Assembly (NCBI GenBank): GCA_030642545.1
Contig: DAOWNP010000102.1
Location: 1 to 7,952, forward strand
DNA length: 7,952 nt
Direction: 5' to 3'
Origin: Desulfobacteraceae bacterium
Lineage (GTDB): Bacteria > Desulfobacterota > Desulfobacteria > Desulfobacterales > DAOWNP01
The notes under the pieces are model-generated. The model ran no database searches and had not been told where the DNA came from. It saw only the letters and a program-made list of their open reading frames with translations. Every line of letters begins with the position of its first letter. Positions within the stretch are counted from its first letter, which is position 1. Below, one piece after another: positions 1-5,077 of this stretch. The translations under genes were made by a program, and so were the position numbers.

Positions 1-588
1 AAGAGAATAATTATTGCTATTACAGGTGCATCAGGATCAATATACGGATTGCATCTTTTAAAAGCATTACTAAGTAGTCCTGTTGATGTTTTTTTTGTTG
101 CATCTGATGCCGGAAAAACTGTTATGCAGTATGAAACAGCATATAACGGAGGATCATTAAAAGAATTTGTTTTAAGCCAGTGTAAAAGTATTCATAAAGA
201 TGCAAATCTTTATGAGGCAAAAGTATCCGATTTGTCAGCTTCTTTTGCAAGTGGTTCATTTGCCTGTGATGGTATGGTTGTTGCTCCATGCTCTATGAAA
301 AGTCTTGGTGCAATAGCACATGGTATATCAGACGGGCTTATATTACGGGCAGCAGACGTATGTTTAAAAGAAAAAAGACCTTTAATTCTTTTGACAAGAG
401 AAACGCCCCTGAGTTTAATTCATTTAAAAAATATGTGTTCTGTAGCAGCTGCCGGAGCCACAATAATGCCTCCCTGCCCAGGGTTTTATTTGAATCCAAA
501 AACAATTGATGATCTGGTAAACAGTATAGTAACACGGATTCTTGACCATCTTAAAATCACTTATATGTTTGCAGACAGGTGGGGGTGA
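1..588 (+). CDS. ubiX: UbiX/Pad1-family flavin prenyltransferase (5' end missing)
   Basis: The frame is open from base 1, so the start lies left of the window; about 195 residues are visible. The family transfers a dimethylallyl group to FMN, making the prenyl-FMN cofactor used by UbiD decarboxylases, in the cytoplasm. The first visible residues read RIIIAITGASGSIYG, the UbiX flavin-binding start, so only a few residues are probably missing. Further signatures follow: APCSMKSLGAIAHGISDGL, then RAADVCLKEKRPLILLTRETP, seen as RAADV, KEKRPL and LTRETPLS, then the C-terminal GATIMPPCPGFY and DDLVNSIVTRILD. Length and motif order are normal and there is no frameshift. The gene sits just upstream of ubiD, its expected client. 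An internal TTG at 49 is not the start, because the conserved N-terminus lies before it. Family assignment is secure; the exact pathway depends on the UbiD partner. Confidence 0.93.
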   Translation, partial: KRIIIAITGASGSIYGLHLLKALLSSPVDVFFVASDAGKTVMQYETAYNGGSLKEFVLSQCKSIHKDANLYEAKVSDLSASFASGSFACDGMVVAPCSMKSLGAIAHGISDGLILRAADVCLKEKRPLILLTRETPLSLIHLKNMCSVAAAGATIMPPCPGFYLNPKTIDDLVNSIVTRILDHLKITYMFADRWG

Positions 589-725
589 TAAAGCAAGTGA
601 TTCTGTTTAGGATTTTATCCACTTTCCTAATGAATTTTATATACCAATCATTTGAATTGCGAACAATTTGTACCAGGGGGGACGGAAGTGATTTTAAGCT
701 TAAAAAAGCAATAAATATTAAACCA
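589..725 (+). other. ubiX-ubiD gap, probably untranslated
   Basis: The 137 bases between the ubiX stop and the homology-supported ubiD start stay open in the ubiD frame. The encoded residues, however, have no resemblance to a UbiD N-terminus, and the following ATG begins the conserved domain. A GTG at 579 and an ATG at 630 are possible earlier starts, neither with a convincing ribosome site. I see no clear hairpin or promoter here. The stretch is either a short leader between co-transcribed genes or, less likely, an N-terminal extension. Confidence 0.4.
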
Positions 726-2429
726 ATGTATGAAAACCTGCAGGAATTTCTGGATTTTCTTTTTTTAAAAAAAGAGATAAAAGTAGTAAATAGACGTGTA
801 AGTACCCGCCTTGAAATAAGTAAAATAACTTCAAAAGAATCAAAGCGTCCTTTTGGTGGAAAAGCCCTTTTTTTCAAAAATGTAAAAGATTCTTTCTATC
901 CTGTTATTACTAATGTTTTTGGCAGCAGCAGGAGAATGGCGTACGCATTGGGAATGAAATCTTTAAACCATATTTCTCAACTTTTAGAAAAGCATATAAA
1001 ACAAATTGATATTAAAACAAATCAGGATGCTTTAGAACTGTTATCAGCAATTATAAAAAAAACAGATTATGCACCACAGTTGATAAAAAAAAATGTTCCC
1101 ATTTGTCAGGAAGTTATTAATACAGGAGATAATGTAAATCTCTATGATATTCCGACTCTTTTTAATCTAAAAAAAGATGGAGGAAATCTTATTACTCTGC
1201 CTGTAGTTTTTACCAAAGATCCAGACACAGGAGCAAGAAACACAGGTATTTACAGGATGCAGATTTATGATAAAAAGACCACAGGTATGCACTGGTATAA
1301 CCATAACAATGGATCTCATCTTTATAGTAAATATGGAGCAAAAAAAAAAAAAATGCCGGTAGCTTGTGTTTTAGGAGCAGATCCTGCAACGATTTTTGCT
1401 GCTATGTGTCCGCTTCCTGAAGGAGTAGATGAGCTGCTTCTTTCAGGTTTTATAAGAAAAAAACCTGTACCTCTTACAAAATGTATTACTATAGATATGG
1501 AAGTTCCATCAGATGCAGAATTTGTTTTAGAAGGATATATTAATTATGGGGATTTGAAAAAAGAGGGGCCTTTTGGAAATCATACAGGATATTATGGGCC
1601 ATGCGAGCCCTATCCAGTATTTCATGTTACAGCGCAAACACATAGGAAAAATCCTGTATATCAGGCTACCATTGTAGGACGACCTCCCATGGAGGACTGT
1701 TATATGGCAAAAGCAATGGAAAAGCTTCTTTATCCTGTTGTAAAAGCATCAATACCAGGTTTTTACAATATAAGATCCCCTTTTGAAGGAATATTTCACA
1801 ATATATCATATATATCTGTAGATAAAACAACAGCAAACCCAAAAAAAATTATTTCAAATTATTTCAAATTAAAACATATACGGCAATCCCGTGGTATAAT
1901 TTTACTGGATAAAAACACAGATATTGACAATGATAATGAAATAGTAGAATCAATGCTGCAAAATTTTGATTTTAATAAAGACATCTTGTCTTTTTTTGTA
2001 GAATCAGTAAATCGTAATATAGTTGCTTTGGATTTTACTAAAAAAAAATCTTTGCCTGCTCAAAATTCAATATCACCTGCCAGATTTTTTAATACATCAG
2101 AAACACTACCAAAATACTTGAAAAAAGCAAATCAGCTTTTTGAAACAGGTTATAATAAAAAGCATATAAATCACGTTTTATCTGTTTTTGAGGCAGACTA
2201 TACAAATTATCAGACTGATAAAATTGCAGATCTTCTTTTATTTCATGATAACTTTAAGACATTTAACATTATTATAATATTTGACAACAATATTGATAGT
2301 AATGACCACTATCTTCTTCTATGGAAATTTTTTAACAATCTATCTTTTGGTCAAGATATAATAATAAAAAACAGCCGTATGGTAATAGATGTCAGAGCAG
2401 CAAAAAAAAATAGGGGGCTGGATTTTTAA
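726..2429 (+). CDS. ubiD: UbiD-family prenyl-FMN-dependent decarboxylase, long form
   Basis: This encodes 567 residues from ATG 726. UbiD enzymes (de)carboxylate aromatic or unsaturated acids using prenyl-FMN. The start is chosen because MYENLQEFLDFL matches the usual UbiD N-terminus. The frame is open back to a GTG at 579 overlapping ubiX, but those 49 residues look non-coding. No clear Shine-Dalgarno precedes ATG 726. By family alignment the visible active-site residues are N172 and R177 (RNTGIYRMQ), H193, E236 (EGVDELLLSG) and E259 (DMEVP). Other signatures are LGADPATIFAAMCPLP, EGPFGNHTGYYGPCEPYP and GRPPMEDCY. The protein is longer than E. coli-type UbiD (about 500). An IVVD-like segment at 390-401 (GIILLDKNTDID) is echoed near the C-terminus at 515-534 (IIIIFDNNIDSN, then LLLW), as I recall for the roughly 600-residue Helicobacter-type UbiD. 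That suggests a futalosine-pathway menaquinone decarboxylase, but the substrate is inferred only. It contains a run of 14 adenines at 1340-1353. Confidence 0.9.
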   Translation: MYENLQEFLDFLFLKKEIKVVNRRVSTRLEISKITSKESKRPFGGKALFFKNVKDSFYPVITNVFGSSRRMAYALGMKSLNHISQLLEKHIKQIDIKTNQDALELLSAIIKKTDYAPQLIKKNVPICQEVINTGDNVNLYDIPTLFNLKKDGGNLITLPVVFTKDPDTGARNTGIYRMQIYDKKTTGMHWYNHNNGSHLYSKYGAKKKKMPVACVLGADPATIFAAMCPLPEGVDELLLSGFIRKKPVPLTKCITIDMEVPSDAEFVLEGYINYGDLKKEGPFGNHTGYYGPCEPYPVFHVTAQTHRKNPVYQATIVGRPPMEDCYMAKAMEKLLYPVVKASIPGFYNIRSPFEGIFHNISYISVDKTTANPKKIISNYFKLKHIRQSRGIILLDKNTDIDNDNEIVESMLQNFDFNKDILSFFVESVNRNIVALDFTKKKSLPAQNSISPARFFNTSETLPKYLKKANQLFETGYNKKHINHVLSVFEADYTNYQTDKIADLLLFHDNFKTFNIIIIFDNNIDSNDHYLLLWKFFNNLSFGQDIIIKNSRMVIDVRAAKKNRGLDF

Positions 2430-2443
2430 GCTGTATAACAATG

Positions 2444-2474
2444 ATAATAAAAGTATTATAATTTATTTTTCTTT
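2444..2474 (+). terminator. Weak terminator candidate after ubiD
   Basis: A perfect 6-bp inverted repeat ATAATA/TATTAT (2444-2449 and 2454-2459, 4-base loop) is followed by a T-rich stretch, 15 bases after the ubiD stop. Position and T-rich tail fit a rho-independent terminator. The stem has only A-T pairs and would be unstable, so this is tentative. Confidence 0.3.
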
Positions 2475-2611
2475 ACAATATACATAAATATTAAAAAGAA
2501 GTAGCCGGTTTCAGTAGTGTTCGGTTAAACTTCCCGTATTTTGTCTATTTTGTTTCCTGATGTTACGCTTCATGTGCGGAATGTATGTTATATATATAAA
2601 CCGTCTTGAGA

Positions 2612-2634
2612 AGTTACAATAAAACATTGTAACT
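2612..2634. repeat. Perfect 9-bp inverted repeat (hairpin)
   Basis: AGTTACAAT (2612-2620) and ATTGTAACT (2626-2634) are perfect reverse complements around a 5-base loop AAAAC. No T-tract follows, so it is not a classical terminator on the + strand. It could be an RNA stem or a dyad operator; no regulator is encoded nearby to decide. Confidence 0.6.
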
Positions 2635-2663
2635 ACCTGAATTACAGTAATTTTGAAAAGTTA

Positions 2664-2698
2664 AACCTGTAAAACTTGATAATCAGGTTTTACAGGTT
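2664..2698. repeat. Perfect 12-bp inverted repeat (hairpin)
   Basis: AACCTGTAAAAC (2664-2675) and GTTTTACAGGTT (2687-2698) are perfect reverse complements around an 11-base loop. A run of seven T residues starts 13 bases downstream (2711-2717), too far for a standard terminator. A competing small hairpin CAGG-TTG-CCTG (2693-2703) shares its right arm and lies nearer the T-run. The element may be a bidirectional terminator, a small-RNA stem or a remnant of a small repeat element. Confidence 0.65.
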
Positions 2699-2732
2699 GC
2701 CTGCAATCTGTTTTTTTATAGGAAAATTCTAA

Positions 2733-2761
2733 TTGACAAATAGGAAATATCTTGGTATTAA
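2733..2761 (+). promoter_or_regulatory. Sigma70-like promoter candidate P1
   Basis: A perfect -35 TTGACA (2733-2738) is separated by exactly 17 bases from TATTAA (2756-2761), which matches 4 of 6 -10 positions. Transcription would begin near 2768, running at once into the hairpin at 2770-2784 and then about 230 bases to the tRNA. It may drive a leader or small RNA, or contribute to selC-selB expression. Confidence 0.45.
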
Positions 2762-2769
2762 GTTTTTTT

Positions 2770-2796
2770 GCTGATTAAATCAGCTTTTATTTTTTA
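2770..2796 (+). terminator. Hairpin with T-rich tail; terminator-like
   Basis: GCTGATT (2770-2776) and AATCAGC (2778-2784) are reverse complements around a single base, giving realistically a 5-bp stem with a 5-base loop. TTTTATTTTTT follows from 2785. The shape fits a weak intrinsic terminator on the + strand. It lies about 340 bases past ubiD and directly after P1, so it may end an upstream read-through transcript or act on a P1 transcript. Confidence 0.4.
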
Positions 2797-2890
2797 TCTA
2801 ATTATCTGAGGGTTTAGAATATGTTTCAGTTTTTCGGCTTTACATGAGTAAAGATTCTACGTTCTGCCAGGATTTGGTTGACACGGGGAT

Positions 2891-2918
2891 TTGCCTGAAA
2901 ATTGAAATAATTTATACT
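2891..2918 (+). promoter_or_regulatory. Promoter candidate P2 for selC-selB
   Basis: TTGCCT (2891-2896, 4 of 6 matches to the -35 consensus) stands 16 bases before TATACT (2913-2918, 5 of 6 matches to the -10 consensus). Transcription would start near 2925, about 70 bases before the tRNA, a plausible arrangement for a stable-RNA promoter. A TTGACA at 2878-2883 is also present but is badly spaced for this -10 box. Confidence 0.4.
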
Positions 2919-2997
2919 TTCCATTTCATAGTTTCATATCTTTTTCCGCACTCCTCGTGTTTTTGAATAAATATTTTTATATATAGATTGTTTTATT

Positions 2998-3089
2998 GGG
3001 AGTTATGGTGCTGGGCGCCCCGCGGGCTTCAAACCCGTTGGCTTTGTGTGAAAAACGAAGAGGAGGTTCGATTCCCCTTACTCCCTCCA
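2998..3089 (+). tRNA. selC: tRNA-Sec (anticodon UCA), encoded CCA
   Basis: This tRNA reads UGA as selenocysteine after serylation and conversion to Sec-tRNA. The anticodon loop CTTCAAA (3027-3033) has TCA at 3029-3031, closed by a 5-bp stem with one G.U. The variable arm is long: CTTTGT/ACGAAG (3042-3047, 3055-3060) with a 7-base loop. The D arm pairs GGTGC with GCGCC, the T loop is TTCGATT, and CCA is encoded at 3087-3089. The acceptor pairs GGGAGTTA with TTACTCCC. Oddities are a T.T mismatch in the acceptor (3004/3079), an A.C mismatch in the T stem (3064/3076), T as discriminator (3086, usually G in tRNA-Sec), and only 12 pairs in the acceptor plus T stem where bacterial tRNA-Sec usually has 13. 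The gene lies 39 bases before selB, which supports the identity. Confidence 0.92.
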
Positions 3090-3128
3090 AAACAACTGCT
3101 GTAAAAAATTTTGCAGAGAATTGATAAG

Positions 3129-5057
3129 ATGCAAAAACACATTACCATAGGTGTAGCAGGTCATGTTGATCACGGAAAAACATCTCTGATTCACCTTTTA
3201 AACAAAAAAGATCATAAAAACCTCACATATAGAAAGGTTAAAACAGGAAAAAAACGAATTTATTCAGATAAAGTATTGGTTACACCCTGGAGCCATTCTG
3301 ATAATCCTGCAATTACATTTATTGATGTACCAGGACACATACGTTTTTCTACCAATACTATTTGTGGATTATCTTTTGTTGATATGGCTGTTTTGGTTAT
3401 AGCTGCCAATGACGGAATTATGCCTCAAACTATTGAACACTTAAATATTCTAAATTTCTTTAAAGTTAAAAAAGGATTTATCGTTATAACAAAAACAGAT
3501 CTTGCAGATGATGAGATCCTTGAGATTGTTGAACTGGAAATAGAGGAGATTGTCAGAGGTACTTTTCTTGAAAAAAAACCTGTCTTGCAGTTTTCCGCAA
3601 TAAACCAAAATGGATTTGATGAAATTTGCAGAACAATTATAAAAGAGGCTAAAAACATTGATTTTAAAAATTCTGATCAGTTTTTTCGCCTTTATATAGA
3701 TCATGTATGGAGCATTTCAGGCTTTGGAACAGTCGTAAGTGGAACAGCTTGTTCAGGAAGTATAAACAGTGATGATACACTCTACCTTTTGCCCCTCCAG
3801 AAAAAAACCAGAGCAAGATTTATTGAAGTTCATCACAATAAGGTACAGCGTGTGTTTGCAGGGCAAAGAGTTGGGCTAAATCTAAAAAATGTTTCTTTTA
3901 AAGAAGTAAAACGCGGAATGGTTCTATCACAAAAAGACACCTGCATATCATGTTTAATGTTTAATGCTGAAATAAAACTGCTTGAAACTTCTGAAACATC
4001 TTTAAAAAACTATCAAAAAATAAAGGTTTATACAGGAACATCAAAAGTTAATGCCGTTATTATTTTGATGGAGGGAAAAAATATACTGCCTGGAGAAAAA
4101 GCCTTTGTACAGCTCAGAATAAAAAAAGAGACAGCAATTTTATTAAAGGATACTTTTGTTATCAGCCTTATGAATATACAAAAAATCATAGGCGGCGGAA
4201 TTATACTCGAAATTACAAAAGAAAAATTCAGGAAAGCAAAAGAAAAAAAAATTGTGCCTTTTCTTAAAGCAATGCTTTCAGAAAATCTAAAAAAAATCAT
4301 TGAGCATTATATTGAAAAAAACTCCAATATTCTGATCTGCTCTATGCAAATTTCCCAAAAAACAGGTTTTACCATCAACAAAGTGGAAAGCATACTTATG
4401 TCAAAAGTTAATACAGGTGAAATGCTTGTTTTTAAAAAAGACTGGTTTATAGAAAAAAAAAGATATCAGGATATAAAAAAAAGGGTTTATGAAATCATAA
4501 AAAATTATTTTTTAGAGAATCCTCTCGAAATCAGTATGTGTATAACAAAAATTAAAAACAGGCTTTTACCTTTCTCTGAAAATTTAATAATTCAGAAAGT
4601 TATTAAAGAGCTAATTCAGAAGGGGAAAATTGATAAAAAAAGTAAAGGTTTTGGTATTTCAAATTCAGCAGGAGTGTTATCAGAAAAACAGCAAAATTTA
4701 ACCAGCATGCTTATTGATTTTGCACATGGTTCAGACCTTATGCATTTTAGTGCGGGTAAATTTTGTAAATACCAAAAAATGAGTTCAAAAAAAGATGAAG
4801 TTCAAAAAAGTTTAGATTACCTGCATAACCATAACAAACTAATAAAATTAAACAATGAACGTTATATTACAAATATAGCATTGGAGAAAATCAAAAAAAA
4901 AGTAGAAAATTTTATTGTTACAAATGGAAGCCTTTCAATTTCAGACTGCAAAGAAGTGTTAGGGTATGGCAGATCAAGAGGTGTCCCTGTTTTTGAATAT
5001 CTCGACCATATAGGATTTACCAACCGAATGGGAAATAAGCGTATTCTTAAGGAATAA
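3129..5057 (+). CDS. selB: Selenocysteine-specific elongation factor SelB, divergent switch I
   Basis: The product is 642 residues, the usual SelB length. SelB is a GTPase that binds Sec-tRNA and the SECIS hairpin of mRNA and delivers Sec to UGA on the ribosome. ATG 3129 is preferred because MQKHITIGVAGHVDHGKT matches the family start; an in-frame TTG at 3111 is an alternative, and the ribosome site (AGAG, 3115-3118) is weak. The G domain shows GHVDHGKT (11-18), DVPGH (66-70), TKTD (121-124) and SAI (156-158). Domain II follows with FRLYID (186-191), GFGTVVSGT (198-206) and AGQRVGLNL. The lysine-rich C-terminal half corresponds to the winged-helix domains, ending in GRSRGVPVFEYLD, like the SRKYAIPLLE RNA-binding segment. 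Odd: the DRL-EEK-RGITI switch I sequence is absent, although spacing from GKT to DVPGH is about normal (48 versus 43 residues in E. coli). It sits between selC and the hdr genes. Confidence 0.9.
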   Translation: MQKHITIGVAGHVDHGKTSLIHLLNKKDHKNLTYRKVKTGKKRIYSDKVLVTPWSHSDNPAITFIDVPGHIRFSTNTICGLSFVDMAVLVIAANDGIMPQTIEHLNILNFFKVKKGFIVITKTDLADDEILEIVELEIEEIVRGTFLEKKPVLQFSAINQNGFDEICRTIIKEAKNIDFKNSDQFFRLYIDHVWSISGFGTVVSGTACSGSINSDDTLYLLPLQKKTRARFIEVHHNKVQRVFAGQRVGLNLKNVSFKEVKRGMVLSQKDTCISCLMFNAEIKLLETSETSLKNYQKIKVYTGTSKVNAVIILMEGKNILPGEKAFVQLRIKKETAILLKDTFVISLMNIQKIIGGGIILEITKEKFRKAKEKKIVPFLKAMLSENLKKIIEHYIEKNSNILICSMQISQKTGFTINKVESILMSKVNTGEMLVFKKDWFIEKKRYQDIKKRVYEIIKNYFLENPLEISMCITKIKNRLLPFSENLIIQKVIKELIQKGKIDKKSKGFGISNSAGVLSEKQQNLTSMLIDFAHGSDLMHFSAGKFCKYQKMSSKKDEVQKSLDYLHNHNKLIKLNNERYITNIALEKIKKKVENFIVTNGSLSISDCKEVLGYGRSRGVPVFEYLDHIGFTNRMGNKRILKE

Positions 5058-5065
5058 GGATAAAT

Positions 5066-5072
5066 AAAGGAG
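5066..5072 (+). promoter_or_regulatory. Ribosome binding site of HdrD-like gene
   Basis: AAAGGAG lies 5 bases before ATG 5078, within the 20-base gap after the selB stop. It fixes the start and, with no terminator in the gap, argues for co-transcription with selB. Confidence 0.8.
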
Positions 5073-5077
5073 TTATT

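Larger units (their letters stand above)
2430..2997. other. Long intergenic region with hairpins and promoter candidates
   Basis: These 568 bases between ubiD and the tRNA carry no confident gene. From left to right they hold an AT-only hairpin after ubiD, a 26-base stretch resembling a mobile-element end (2507-2532), a 9-bp inverted repeat (2612-2634), a 12-bp inverted repeat (2664-2698), a sigma70-like promoter (2733-2761), a short hairpin with a T-rich tail (2770-2796) and a second promoter candidate (2891-2918). A 32-codon minus-strand ORF (2826-2924) is possible but unsupported. The density of symmetric elements is high for a plain spacer and suggests a transcription boundary and possibly a small RNA. 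Confidence 0.6.

Noticed and set aside
586..588. TGA at the ubiX end as a Sec codon
   Set aside because: It falls at the normal C-terminus of UbiX, and what follows has no family similarity.
579..725. N-terminal extension of UbiD from GTG 579
   Set aside because: The extra 49 residues lack similarity to UbiD starts, and the conserved domain begins at ATG 726. Kept only as an alternative.
557..877. Minus-strand ORF of 106 codons
   Set aside because: It lies opposite the ubiX end, the gap and the ubiD start, and encodes a lysine/phenylalanine-rich sequence typical of the reverse of AT-rich coding DNA, with no recognisable domain.
2511..2573. Minus-strand 20-codon ORF ending in SLTEHY
   Set aside because: Too short and better explained as translation through a possible mobile-element end.
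2844..2966. Plus-strand 40-codon ORF beginning MSKDSTFCQDLV
   Set aside because: No ribosome site, it overlaps promoter candidate P2 and lies opposite the equally weak minus-strand ORF. Nothing supports translation.
2430..2997. CRISPR array or riboswitch in the spacer
   Set aside because: No repeated unit with regular spacing, and no known riboswitch core that I could recognise.
3425..3704. Minus-strand ORFs inside selB
   Set aside because: Opposite the SelB G domain, whose family motifs are clear on the + strand; these are shadow frames.
4028..4300. Minus-strand 90-codon ORF rich in I and F
   Set aside because: It could pass as a membrane protein but is the complement of lysine-rich SelB coding sequence.
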